From Nostoc sp. PA-18-2419 (GTDB lineage: Bacteria > Cyanobacteriota > Cyanobacteriia > Cyanobacteriales > Nostocaceae), in the NCBI RefSeq assembly GCF_005869855.1, contig NZ_SZNH01000031.1:32967-74625 (forward strand): DNA of 41,659 nt, given 5' to 3'. The notes below the pieces were generated by a model. It saw nothing but the letters and a program-made list of their open reading frames with translations, was not told the DNA's origin and searched no databases. Within the stretch, counting starts at the first letter, position 1, and each line of letters starts with the position of its first letter. Shown here in pieces: positions 5,525 to 15,118 of this stretch. Made by a program: the position numbers and the translations under genes.

Positions 5525-6898
5525 ATGTTAAAACGAATACGTATAATTGTTACCTTGGCAATTGCAACTTTAGGGTTTGCATCTACGGCTACTGCTGCAA
5601 CTCCTCGTCAAAGTTGGGTAGAAAATGAAATCTATCAATACAATCATCAGTTTGCCTCTCAATTACCTCAAGAGCTAGCAACAAAAATGCAAAAGATGGC
5701 AGTTAGTCCTTTTGCCTTTTATCGGGGGACTGCTCACATTTTTTATCGCGATATGCAGACATTACCAAGTTCAGTATTTGTCAATTCTTCAACCTCAGCT
5801 ATTTGGTTAGAAGGTGATATGCATATGCAGAATATTGGGGGGATGAGGGATAGCAATGGTAACAATGTGTTTGATACCAGTGATTTTGATGAAGGCTATC
5901 TTGGTCTATATGTTTGGGACTTGCGACGTATGGCAGTTTCGATTCTGTTAGCAGCTAAAGAAAATGGTCTGAATTCTAATGATGCTCAGGATGTTGTTCA
6001 GAATTTTCTCGATAGTTATCTCAACAAAATGAGCGATTTTAAAGGAACTAATGACGAATTATCTTACCGTTTAGAATCTAGTAATACAAACGGTGTGGTT
6101 AAGGATTTAATTCAACAGGCTGCTAGTAAAACTCGTTCAGGTTTATTAAGCAAGTATACGCTGCTCAATAGCAATGGCGACCGCGTTTTCCAAACAACCT
6201 CTGAACTCCAACCTCTATCTAGCAGTATCTATTCAAGTATTAGTGCTGCTATGAGTAGCTATATAGCTTCAATTCCTAGCAATAAACGCTACAGCGATAG
6301 TTATTACAATCTTAAAGATATTCGTCTGAAATTAGGTTCTGGAACTGGTAGTCTCGGTAAATATCGATATTACTTGCTAATTGAAGGCCCTAGTTCTGCA
6401 ACCGACGACGATCGCATTTTAGAAATGAAGCAAGAAAGCACCAGCGCCGTAGCTATTGCTGTTCCAGGTTTGTTATCAAGTTCTGCATATGGAAACAATC
6501 AGGGCGCAAGAGTGACAATCGCCACCAAGGCAATGCTTGCTAATACCGATCCTTTAGTTGGCTACACTACTCTCAACAATCTTTTCTTCATGCTACATGA
6601 AAAATCGCCTTACCAAGAAGACTTTGATTATACATTGCTAACAACCAAAACAAAATTCATGGATGCAATGGGATATGCAGGAAAAATCGTAGCTAAAAAC
6701 CATGCTATTTCTGACAAGGATTACAATGATGCGATAGTTCCTTATAGCGTCGATAAAGAAGTAACCGATATTGTCAGTGGTAATAAGGCTGCATTTAAAA
6801 ACGAGATAGTCAACTTTGCCTTAGACTACGCAACTCAAGTTGAGTATGACTATGCAAGTTTTGTAGATGCTCTAAACCGAGGAGTACCACTTTACTAA
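5525..6898 (+). CDS. Exported DUF2252 family protein
   Basis: A 457-aa protein with an N-terminal signal peptide (MLKRIRIIVTLAIATLGFAS, cleavage near ATA-ATP). The mature part has the DUF2252 hallmarks: FAFYRGTAHIFYRDM, IWLEGDMHMQNIG, FDTSDFDEGYLGLYVWDLRRMAVSILLAA. The family resembles kinase/phosphotransferase folds (GDxHxxN and DFD replacing the catalytic loops), but no reaction is established. Export is odd for an ATP-using enzyme, so the secreted branch may do something else. It is monocistronic. Confidence 0.75.
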   Translation: MLKRIRIIVTLAIATLGFASTATAATPRQSWVENEIYQYNHQFASQLPQELATKMQKMAVSPFAFYRGTAHIFYRDMQTLPSSVFVNSSTSAIWLEGDMHMQNIGGMRDSNGNNVFDTSDFDEGYLGLYVWDLRRMAVSILLAAKENGLNSNDAQDVVQNFLDSYLNKMSDFKGTNDELSYRLESSNTNGVVKDLIQQAASKTRSGLLSKYTLLNSNGDRVFQTTSELQPLSSSIYSSISAAMSSYIASIPSNKRYSDSYYNLKDIRLKLGSGTGSLGKYRYYLLIEGPSSATDDDRILEMKQESTSAVAIAVPGLLSSSAYGNNQGARVTIATKAMLANTDPLVGYTTLNNLFFMLHEKSPYQEDFDYTLLTTKTKFMDAMGYAGKIVAKNHAISDKDYNDAIVPYSVDKEVTDIVSGNKAAFKNEIVNFALDYATQVEYDYASFVDALNRGVPLY

Positions 6899-7112
6899 AA
6901 CAGCCTTCAGTTTATCAGAGCAAGTTTTCTTGAGGATGCGATCGTCCACTGCTGCATAATCAATTTCAGTTCTGGGAGAAAGGGTGCGATCGCCCTTTTG
7001 AAATAGTGTTCGCGTCCTGTCACCGTATCTTCAAATTGATTTTTCTCAAATCCGGAATATCTCATCGCCAATCTGTATCAGAATTGAAGTACAAGCGTCT
7101 TTTTACCCAGTT

Positions 7113-9335
7113 ATGCCCCAAGACTTCTCAGGTCAAAATCTTCGAGGGCGCTCCTTCAAGGGACAAAACCTTGAGGGGGCTAACTTTAGCGGTGCAGATA
7201 TTCGAGGTGCAGATTTTAGCTACGTAATTCTAAGGGGTACAAACTTCAGCTATGCTGAAGCGGGGGTGCAAAAGCGTTGGACTACTTTACTGCTCATTAC
7301 CTTATGGTTACTATCTGGAATATGTGGGTGTTTATCAGCTTTTCTTGGAGTAGTGGTAGGGTTTATACGTAGTTCAATTTTTACTTTTCAGCTTGGAGGT
7401 TGGGTCGCCTTAATAGTAATAATTGTTTTCTTTATAATTATAATTTACCGAGGATTAAATTCAACCGTCGTCCCTATCGCTGTTCTCTTTGCCTTCACCT
7501 TTGCTGTTGTTGTCGCCATCGCCTTCTTCATTGGCGGAGCCGATTCCGGTAATATTGATCTCTCCTCTGACATTGGAGGTATCGCTGTTGCCTTCGCCGT
7601 TGCTGAAGTTGTCATGATTGCCATTTCCCTTGCTGGACCCATGGCCCTTGCCTGCTCTTTCATCCTTGCAGGACTCCTTGGTGGAGTTGGGACCGGGATT
7701 TTCTTCTTCGCCTCCGCCTTCATTTTTGAAGGATCTTTTGCCATCGCTGGAGTCGTTGTTGGAACTTTACTCAGTGCTTATATTGCTTGGTATGCAATGA
7801 AAGGAAGTGAAAAGTACGCTTTTATTCACAATATTGCTGTCGCATACGCTGCTTTGAAAGGTACAAGCTTTCGTAATGCTGATTTAACTGATGGTAGTTT
7901 TAGAGAAGCTAGACTTAAAAGTACTGATTTTAGAAAAACTACTCTTACTCGTACTTGTTGGCGAAATGCACAACTTAATTGTATTCGTCCCGGAACAACT
8001 TATCTTCATAATATACAAGTGCAGCAGTTACTAGTCACAGGAAAGGGAGAGAATCAAAACTATGATCGCTTGGATTTAAGAGGTATTAATTTATATGAAG
8101 CAAATTTAGAAAATGCTAGCTTTATTGATACAGATTTTTATCAAGCTAATTTACAAAAAGCTAATTTGTCTAGATCTATACTTGTACGAACAAATTTTGA
8201 AAGATCCGATATAAGAGGTGCTTGCTTAACTGGAAGCTGTATCCAGGATTGGATAATTTCCACAGGAACTAAGCTTGATGGAATTGTTTGTGATTACGTT
8301 TATTTAAAGTGGATTGATGAAGATAAACGTGACCAAATGCCACCTAGAGGTAAATTCAAAAAGGGTGGCTTTGTTACTTTTGTCAAGTACATCCTGGATA
8401 CTGTTGAGCTTTATCATGAGAAAGACATTAATCCCAGATTAGCTCTAATTGTTTTGCAAAAAATGTCTAAAGACTATGATGAACCTCTGAATGTTGTAGC
8501 TTTTGGAAAGAGAGGAGACAAAGTTTTTATTCAGGTTAAGGTTTCTGAACGTATTATTCAAGATCAATTTAAAGAAAATTATTACTTTAGGTACGATGAA
8601 GATTTGAAATTATGGTCAGGAAATACCCATCAGTTACCACCTGCCGTAAATAGTTTTATCGAGAAGAGAATTAACGAAATTGCTTCAGAAAGAACAGATG
8701 ATTTTGTTTTCATTGATGTTGCTTACGTAGAAGGAAATTATACCGAAATCTCTCAACGAGATACAACAGTGACTGGCGATCGCAATATCAACATACGTAG
8801 CGGCAACTATAACGAGCGTATTGAAGGTGATTATATACAAGGTGATAAGGTAAATAGTATGACTAATAACCCCGGCGGATTTTCAGTTGGTGGTTCAGTT
8901 GGTGGCAATGTTAACAACGTTCAAGGGGACGGCAACCGCGCTGTTCAAGGAGATAATAATCAGGCTGTCCTTGGTGATGATAATCAGATAACGCAACAAA
9001 ATCAAGTGGGTGCAGATACCGGAGAATCACTCACTAGAGAAGATGTAGTCAAATTACTGGCTCAACTGGAAACTTTGATTAAAGGGGCAGAATTACCAAC
9101 TGATACTAAAGAAGAAGTAATTGAAGATTTGAGTGCTGCTAAGAAAGCCACAGACAAAGAAGAACCGAACAAACAACGTGCATTAGACCGTTTAACAGGT
9201 GTGGCAGAAACACTTGAAAAAACTAGCAAGAGTGTAGAGGCAGGTCAAAAAATCTGGACAACAGCCAAGCCAATTCTTGTAAAAATTGCAACTTGGTTAG
9301 GTGTTGCTGCTGGTTCTCACCTATTGGGATTGTAG
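7113..9335 (+). CDS. Pentapeptide-TM protein with GNYNER tag and helical C-terminus
   Basis: A 740-aa protein. It has a short N-terminal pentapeptide block (about 1-47), several TM helices (about 55-230, Ala/Phe/Ile-rich), a second pentapeptide block (about 250-390), and an alpha/beta region (about 400-545) that contains FGKRGDKVFIQVKV. A polar repeat region (about 555-630) follows, with GDRNINIRSGNYNERIEGDY and three GDxNxAV-like units. The C-terminal region has helices (EDVVKLLAQLETLIKG) and a final hydrophobic segment. The tag recurs in the next four genes. Nine nt separate its stop from the NACHT-like gene at 9345, so they form an operon. I infer a membrane-anchored scaffold or effector. 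The region 7450-7760 has unusual codon use (many GCC/CTT) that also leaves an open frame on the other strand. Confidence 0.7.
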   Translation: MPQDFSGQNLRGRSFKGQNLEGANFSGADIRGADFSYVILRGTNFSYAEAGVQKRWTTLLLITLWLLSGICGCLSAFLGVVVGFIRSSIFTFQLGGWVALIVIIVFFIIIIYRGLNSTVVPIAVLFAFTFAVVVAIAFFIGGADSGNIDLSSDIGGIAVAFAVAEVVMIAISLAGPMALACSFILAGLLGGVGTGIFFFASAFIFEGSFAIAGVVVGTLLSAYIAWYAMKGSEKYAFIHNIAVAYAALKGTSFRNADLTDGSFREARLKSTDFRKTTLTRTCWRNAQLNCIRPGTTYLHNIQVQQLLVTGKGENQNYDRLDLRGINLYEANLENASFIDTDFYQANLQKANLSRSILVRTNFERSDIRGACLTGSCIQDWIISTGTKLDGIVCDYVYLKWIDEDKRDQMPPRGKFKKGGFVTFVKYILDTVELYHEKDINPRLALIVLQKMSKDYDEPLNVVAFGKRGDKVFIQVKVSERIIQDQFKENYYFRYDEDLKLWSGNTHQLPPAVNSFIEKRINEIASERTDDFVFIDVAYVEGNYTEISQRDTTVTGDRNINIRSGNYNERIEGDYIQGDKVNSMTNNPGGFSVGGSVGGNVNNVQGDGNRAVQGDNNQAVLGDDNQITQQNQVGADTGESLTREDVVKLLAQLETLIKGAELPTDTKEEVIEDLSAAKKATDKEEPNKQRALDRLTGVAETLEKTSKSVEAGQKIWTTAKPILVKIATWLGVAAGSHLLGL

Positions 9336-9344
9336 AACTGAATT

Positions 9345-11723
9345 ATGAGTCAGCAGCCACCTGATAACTCTGAACCACAACAGCCTGATGCAAGCTCAAG
9401 GCAGCAGGGTGATAGTTCCACATCTGATAATTCAGTTCAAGGTAATCAAAACCGAGCCGTTCAGGGTAATGATAACCAAGCTGTTTTGGGTGACAACAAC
9501 ACAGTATTTCAGGATAATAGAAAGTCGCTTGCTTGGAATATTTCTCTTGGGCGAGGGGATACTACTAAATTATCTGATTCCAGAAACCGTGTCCGACAAA
9601 TATTGTTAAAGCAAGTCAGTACTGAAGTAGAAAGTCGGATAAATAGTTCGCTGCATAATCGGGTTTATATTCTTCTTGATACAGAGCAAAACCCATATAA
9701 TATTGACTCTCCTTGGGAGATGGAGGTTAAGGTAGGTTCTAAACCTAAAATCAATTTAAATAATACAGAAATTATTCAAATTTTTGACCAATCAGATGTT
9801 GCAGGCAGATTATTAATTTTAGGACAGCCAGGAGCCGGAAAAACTACTATAGTCCTTAAATTAGCTGAGGAGTTAGTTAAACGCGCTTACTCTGACCCAT
9901 TATGTGCTATACCAGTATTATTCTCTTTACCCACTTGGAAAAATAATAATTAAAGCATCAAGAATTGGTTAATTGACCAGCTAAAAGATAAATATGGGGT
10001 GCGGAAAGATATTGCTAAACAGTGGATAAATAATCAAGAAATTTTACCCATTTTAGATGGTTTAGACGAGTTAGCAGCCGAACGCCAGGAACTGTGTGTT
10101 CAAAAAATTAATGATTTCCTTCGTCCTGAGAATTGGATTAATCCTTTAGTAATTTGTAGCCGGACAGAAGAGTATCAACGCTATCAAACTTTACTACAAC
10201 TAAATAACTCACTGGAATTATGCCCTTTTACTTCTCAACAGGTTCGTAAATACTTACAAAAAACGGATAACGTAGACCTATGGGATAGTATTAGTCAGGA
10301 TGAAAATTTAACCGAATTAGCCAAAACACCACTTCTGTTAAATATTATTGTTCTTTCCGCTCAAGAGATATCAGTACCAACTTGGCAGTCAATTAAGTCT
10401 TCTAAAGAACGCCTTGCTTATTTATTTGATGCTTATATCCATCGGATGCTCAAAGGCCACTACAAAGATAAACAACCTCAGCATAAAAATATAAAACTTT
10501 GGTTAAGTTGGTTGGCACAGGTGTTAATTGAGGAGAAATCAACGGAATTTTTAATTGAAAGAATGCAGCCGGATTTACTAAAAAAGAAGTTTGACAAAAT
10601 TATTTATAATTTGATTGCTTGGGGAGTTATACAGTGGCTATTTTCTGGGCTGATTTTGGGGCTGGTTGATGGATTGATTTTTGGGCTGGTTGATGGGTTT
10701 AGTTTTGAACTGATTAATCGGAGGATGCTGACTCCTGGGCTGGTTGATGGGCTGATTTTGGTGCTAGTTTTTGGGCTGGTTTTAGGGCTGATTTTAGGGC
10801 TGATGAATGCGCTAATTGGTAAGCAGATAGTAGATAAATTTCAAAGAAATGCTTTAATTAATTCTCAGAGATTTTTTAACATAACAATTATAAAATGGCT
10901 AATTTTGGGGTTGATTTCTGGGCTGTTTGCTGGACTGATTGCTGGACTAATCCCTGGGCTGATTGATGGACTGTTTTCTGGGCTTTTTGATGGAATGTTT
11001 GTAGGGCTGATTTTTGGGCTGATTTTTGGGCTAATTGGAGATAAAATTGAGGCAATTGAAACTCTAAAATTTTCTTTTCATAAAACTTTAAGAGGGTTGA
11101 TTTTAGGGCTGATTTGGGGAATGGTTCCTCTGTTAATTTTCGGGCTGATTTTCGGGCTGATTTTTGGGCTGATTTCGGGGATGAATCATCAGGAGATGCT
11201 GATTAATAAAATGTTTTATGGGCTGAGTTATGGGCTGGTTTTAGGGCTGGTTTTAGGGCTGGTTTTAGGGCTGGTTTTAGGGGTGATTTTTATGCTTTCT
11301 TATGGGATGTATGGGGTAGAAATTGAAAATAAAACTATTCCTAATGAAGGTATTTGGCAAGCTGTTAAAAATACGGTAAAGTTATCAGTATTGATTTTTT
11401 TTCCGTCCACAATAGTAATTTTTTTGATTCAGCTAATTATTATATCAAGTAACAGTAGTTTAAATGAAGTCTTAATTTTTAGCTTAGTATCGGGATTATT
11501 TTTAGGATTATTCTTGGGGATATTTAGAAGTGGAACACCTGTTATAAAACACTTCATTTTACGTATAATTCTTTGGTCTAGAGGTTATATCCCCTGGAAC
11601 TATGCTAAGTTCCTTGACTACTGTACAGATCGCTTATTACTCCAACGTGTCGGTGGGGGCTACCGCTTCATCCACAAACTGCTACAAGACCACTTCGCGC
11701 AAATGGAGTTCAAGCGGAATTAA
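9345..11723 (+). pseudogene. NACHT-like STAND NTPase with multi-TM C-terminus, interrupted by in-frame TAA
   Basis: It reads as one frame of 792 sense codons broken by a single TAA at 9951-9953. Before the stop: a polar tag (GNQNRAVQGNDNQAVLGDNN), then Walker A LILGQPGAGKTT and SLPTWKNNN. After it: SIKNWLIDQLKDKYGV, Walker B ILPILDGLDEL, the sensor-like VICSRTEEYQ, and about eight GL-rich TM helices, ending in GGYRFIHKLLQDHFAQ. TAA probably replaces CAA (Gln), since Q-S-I is usual at this point in NACHT proteins from memory. NACHT NTPases act as switch proteins in immunity and signalling. This copy would give a 202-aa fragment unless the stop is read through or the second part restarts (ATG at 9999). 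It is an operon partner of 7113-9335. Confidence 0.7.
11232..11279 (+). repeat. 12-bp tandem repeat inside the TM region
   Basis: GGGCTGGTTTTA is repeated four times in a row, encoding GLVL repeats of the membrane domain. Looser copies of the same unit (GGGCTGATTTT) fill 10645-11200. Slippage in this array would change TM length in steps of four residues without a frameshift. Confidence 0.75.
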
Positions 11724-11825
11724 GAAAATACAACCCTTTCATGAGGGGAAGGTTATAATCAAAACCTGTTATAAAGTATAAGGAGATACCTTTCGGCGGC
11801 CACCCTATTCTCAGTGACTAAAAAG

Positions 11826-11944
11826 TTATCCCGAAGGCTTGGGCCGTTGAAAGGCTGTTTCTACACTTGCTTCTATATTTTGGCTAGATATGAAACTTTC
11901 AACCAAGCGCCGATAATAGTTCTTTTCAGCGATCGCTAACAACT
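11826..11944 (-). pseudogene. C-terminal gene remnant
   Basis: A short open stretch on the minus strand reads AEKNYYRRLVESFISSQNIE, then a few residues to FQRPKPSG and a stop at 11826-11828. There is no ATG, and an in-frame TAG lies just upstream. The composition is protein-like, so it is probably the tail of a lost gene. The family is not recognised. Confidence 0.3.
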
Positions 11945-11951
11945 ACAATCC

Positions 11952-13373
11952 TTAGTGAGGAACCAGAATTCCAGAGCGATCGCCAGGATAATCCTCAAAG
12001 ATTGCTCCTTCTTGAATTAGGTTAAGTTTTGTGGTTTCAGAAATTCCTTGATTATTTCCGAATCGAGCATTTTCTACATTAGCAGTATTCAAGTTAGCAC
12101 CACTCAGGTCGGCACCACTCAAGTTAGCACCACTCAAGTTAGCACCATTCAAGTTAGCACCACTCAAGTTAGCACCACTCAAGTTAGCACCACTCAAGTT
12201 AGCACCACTCAAGTCGGCAATAAGCGGTTTATAACGAATCCGGTTGTGATCACTTAAGTTGTGAACACTTAAGTTGACACCTCTCAGTTTTTTACGAATC
12301 AGTCTGGAATCACTCAAGTTAGCACCATTCAGGTTGGCATCTCTGAGGTTGGCATCTCTAAGGTTGGCATCTCTGAGGTTGGCATTACTCAAGTCGGCAT
12401 TACTCAAGTCGGCATTACTCAAGTTAGCACCATTCAGGTTGGCATTACTCAAGTCGGCATTACTCAAGTCAGCAACATTCAGGTTGGCACCATTAAGCTT
12501 GCCACCTCTGAGGTTGGTACCATTCAACTTGGCATCTCTGAGTTTGGCACGAATCAGTCTGGAATCACTCAAGTTAGCACTATTCAGGTTGGCATTACTC
12601 AAGTTGGCATCACTCAAGTCTGCATTACTCAAGTCAGCACCATTCAGCTTGGCATCTCTGAGGTTGGTATCATTCAGCTTGGCATCTCTGAGGTTGGCAT
12701 TACTCAAGTCGGCATTACTCAAGTCAGTAACATTCAGAACATTCAGGTTGAAATCACTCAAGTCGCTCTGAAAAAACTTGACACGACTCAAGTCGGCATC
12801 ACTCAAGTTAGCACTATTAAGCTTGGCACCTCTGAGGTTGGCACTTCTGAGGTTGGCACCTCTGAGGTTGGCACCGCTCAAGTCGGCATTGCTCAGATTT
12901 TGACTGCTGGCTCCATTTTGGACAATATCTTGAATCAAACGAGATTTTTCATCTAATTCTGTTAAATCAACGTACTCAACAGGATTACCTAATACTTCAG
13001 TGAGTTCCCCCGATTCAACTAATTCCTTAATTCGTTCTAACCCTTCATCTGAACCATTAAGAATAATTCTGATACTGCCTTCCTCAACTCGAATAATTTC
13101 TATAGTTGCATCACCAGAAATTTTTTGTAACAGTGCAAGAATAGCTTTTAATTTGGCGTGGTCAATTTCATCAATACTACCTGCGATCGCAAACGCCAGT
13201 TGCTTTGGACTTACTGTTATTTTCCCGTTGTTTGTGTTAGGAGAGCTTGGGTTCGGAGCATTTTCATAGATATGTACTGTTTCTGCATGAATATAGTGCT
13301 TGTCAATCCGCTCGTTGTAATTACCACCACTTGTTGTTATATTTTTCGCTTCTGGCATTTGCGGTTCTGTCAT
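11952..13373 (-). CDS. TRADD-N-like adaptor fused to long pentapeptide-repeat domain
   Basis: A 473-aa protein. Residues 12-31 carry the tag ITTSGGNYNERIDKHYIHAE. Residues about 50-140 form an alpha/beta domain with SPKQLAFAIAGSIDEIDHAK, ATIEIIRVEEGSIRIILNGS and IKELVESGELTEVLG. The GSI...L...G pattern and the final G-L...L helix resemble the bacterial TRADD-N adaptor domain linked to NTPase-based immunity. Residues about 158-455 are pentapeptide repeats of the A(D/N)LSX type, forming a quadrilateral beta helix. It is encoded convergently with the NACHT-like gene. I infer an adaptor that joins the island through the tag. Strong near-identity between the repeats marks recent expansion. Confidence 0.75.
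   Translation of the reverse strand: MTEPQMPEAKNITTSGGNYNERIDKHYIHAETVHIYENAPNPSSPNTNNGKITVSPKQLAFAIAGSIDEIDHAKLKAILALLQKISGDATIEIIRVEEGSIRIILNGSDEGLERIKELVESGELTEVLGNPVEYVDLTELDEKSRLIQDIVQNGASSQNLSNADLSGANLRGANLRSANLRGAKLNSANLSDADLSRVKFFQSDLSDFNLNVLNVTDLSNADLSNANLRDAKLNDTNLRDAKLNGADLSNADLSDANLSNANLNSANLSDSRLIRAKLRDAKLNGTNLRGGKLNGANLNVADLSNADLSNANLNGANLSNADLSNADLSNANLRDANLRDANLRDANLNGANLSDSRLIRKKLRGVNLSVHNLSDHNRIRYKPLIADLSGANLSGANLSGANLSGANLNGANLSGANLSGADLSGANLNTANVENARFGNNQGISETTKLNLIQEGAIFEDYPGDRSGILVPH
12080..12915 (-). repeat. 15-bp tandem repeats encoding the pentapeptide helix
   Basis: More than 50 units of 15 bp, plus-strand consensus close to CTCAAGTTGGCA(T/C)(T/C)A. Runs of identical units at 12110-12215 and 12395-12480 show recent copying. 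They leave open frames on the opposite strand that are not genes. Confidence 0.8.
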
Positions 13374-13412
13374 GGTGATATCTATCCGTTTGCAAGCGTG
13401 TTAATCAACTCA

Positions 13413-13775
13413 TCAGACATTCTTCACTTCCTGCCAGCCTTTAATCGCTCCAGTAATAAATGCCCCTACCGGATTATCAATCGCTTTTTCAAATGCCGCC
13501 AAGCCCCCTTCTTTAACAGCACCTATAACCCGCTGTTTCCAAGTTGGGTCGCTTTCGATGCGCTTAACAACTTCTGTTGCCACTACCATATCTCTTGCTG
13601 GTGTGTCGGCAGGATAGCTAGTCTCTAATTGTTTAAGCAGCGCTTGTATTTCGGCTGCGGCTTGGACTAGGCTTTGCGGTTGTCTTGCGGCGTAATAGTT
13701 ACCTTCGATATAACTACCATCGATGCGCTCGTTGTAGTTGCCGCCGCCAGTATTAATGGTGCGATCACCTGCCAT
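13413..13775 (-). CDS. Small GNYNER-tagged helical adaptor
   Basis: A 120-aa protein. The N-terminal tag MAGDRTINTGGGNYNERIDG is followed by SYIEGNYYAARQ. A helical domain (AEIQALLKQLETSYPADTPA, VVKRIESDPTWKQRVIGAVK, FEKAIDNPVGAFITGAIKGW) makes up the rest. The same helical domain is common at the ends of cyanobacterial pentapeptide and effector-associated proteins and resembles the C-terminus of the 740-aa protein at 7113. Being little more than tag plus helical domain, it is a candidate stand-alone connector. It lies 39 nt upstream of the TRADD-N-like gene in the same direction. Confidence 0.7.
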   Translation of the reverse strand: MAGDRTINTGGGNYNERIDGSYIEGNYYAARQPQSLVQAAAEIQALLKQLETSYPADTPARDMVVATEVVKRIESDPTWKQRVIGAVKEGGLAAFEKAIDNPVGAFITGAIKGWQEVKNV

Positions 13776-14005
13776 TTATTTATTTCCAAAAACAATTCAT
13801 TGCGTATATTGTAGTTAAAACTACGAAACTTGTTCTACCATTTGATACAAAGCTTGTTATTCGTTAATTCATACGTACTTTAGTGTAGATTGCGGTGATG
13901 ATCGTGATTGGCTATGCTAAATGCTACATGCCATCGTACCTATTTTTTAGGAAGCTAAGAAACTGGTAACAATTAATTAACTACTAAGTAGCAAGCCTGA
14001 TATAC

Positions 14006-14926
14006 TCAAAAAAATGAATTACTATTTTGCCAATTATTAAACCGTTCTTCATCAACTTTCTTCTTGGCGTTTGAAATAGCAAGTTCTTTAGAATAACTGT
14101 GTGAATCAAAAAGACTTATTTTTAAAAAAGATAAATCATTTCTTTTAATTCTGTAATGCCACCAATCATTTTGGTCTTTTGCTATATAAATAGTGTAGCC
14201 TTTGTATGATAAAATACATCTATCTTTTTCGTATTCATCGTAATCATCTTCAAAATATTCTATAGAGTAAAAGTCGCTATTAGTATTTACATTATTAAGT
14301 TTGTAGCAATTATTTTGAGTAAGCAAAAGTTTAAGAATAATATTAACCAACTCTTGTTCGCTGTTATCTTCATTAGCGTTAAAATATTCTTTAACTTCTG
14401 GATGATTGCGTAATTCTTCAGCTAATTCTTGTGCAAATTTGGATATGCCCTCAATCGGATTTGAGCTTTGAACTACAATCTGATTAAGAATTTCTCTAAA
14501 TTCATCAAGTGTATGAGAAATATTGGAATTAAGTTCTACTTGACGGTCTTGGATAGTGACGTGTTGATTGATGTAATCCCCCTCAATATAATTTCCTTGA
14601 AAGTTTTCGTTATAATTGCCACCTTTAGTATCAATAATGGTTTGATTAGTTTTTTGAGTCTTACTCAATCTATATATTTTGGGTGTTCTTGTGATTTGTT
14701 TTATGTGCCTTTGAGAAAGAGCCTTATTTCTCCACGGCAAAAAGATACTTAATAAAATTAAAATCAAACCCGCTATGGTAGCATAAGGATTGATAATAAA
14801 TAAATCATAAATTAACGCAGCTATTAATAATATTCCTACTGTTAAGCATATTATCTTATCTTTTAACGATAATCTTCGATTTAACAATCGTAATGCATCA
14901 TATAATTTTCCCCTAAAAAAATGCAT
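14006..14926 (-). CDS. Two-TM protein with GNYNE tag
   Basis: A 306-aa protein. Two TM helices at about 24-45 and 49-66 (IICLTVGILLIAALIYDLFI and IAGLILILLSIFLPW) precede a tag at about 99-116 (IDTKGGNYNENFQGNYIEG). A helical part (LDEFREILNQIV, GISKFAQELAEELRNHPEVK) and an acidic C-terminal alpha/beta part with DWWHYRIKRNDLSF follow. I infer a membrane partner of the tagged island. The C-terminal domain is not recognised. It is followed in the same direction by the 120-aa adaptor after 230 nt. Confidence 0.65.
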   Translation of the reverse strand: MHFFRGKLYDALRLLNRRLSLKDKIICLTVGILLIAALIYDLFIINPYATIAGLILILLSIFLPWRNKALSQRHIKQITRTPKIYRLSKTQKTNQTIIDTKGGNYNENFQGNYIEGDYINQHVTIQDRQVELNSNISHTLDEFREILNQIVVQSSNPIEGISKFAQELAEELRNHPEVKEYFNANEDNSEQELVNIILKLLLTQNNCYKLNNVNTNSDFYSIEYFEDDYDEYEKDRCILSYKGYTIYIAKDQNDWWHYRIKRNDLSFLKISLFDSHSYSKELAISNAKKKVDEERFNNWQNSNSFF

Positions 14927-15118
14927 TTATATAACCGTTAAATAGTGTTGCAAAACTCTACAGAGTTCAGTAATTAGTTTTTGGCTTTACACAGTATTAC
15001 TAGATTATTATAATCATGTATGTAATATAAATCACTATTTATTTTGACTTTGGTCATTTAACAAGTCAAACTTTGGGAGCGGGATTATTATAAATATATA
15101 TATCGTGTCCCGTTGTAA

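Noticed and set aside
7006..7227. 73-aa frame upstream of the pentapeptide-TM gene
   Set aside because: It overlaps the real start out of frame and has no family pattern.
7445..7744. 99-aa minus-strand frame inside the pentapeptide-TM gene
   Set aside because: It mirrors the GCC/CTT-rich TM codons of the plus-strand gene and has no start signals.
12110..12480. CRISPR array
   Set aside because: The regular 15-bp periodicity is a coding pentapeptide repeat; there are no spacers of constant length and no cas genes.
12048..12771. Repetitive plus-strand frames opposite the pentapeptide domain
   Set aside because: They are antisense reads of the 15-bp repeats; no domain or ribosome binding site.
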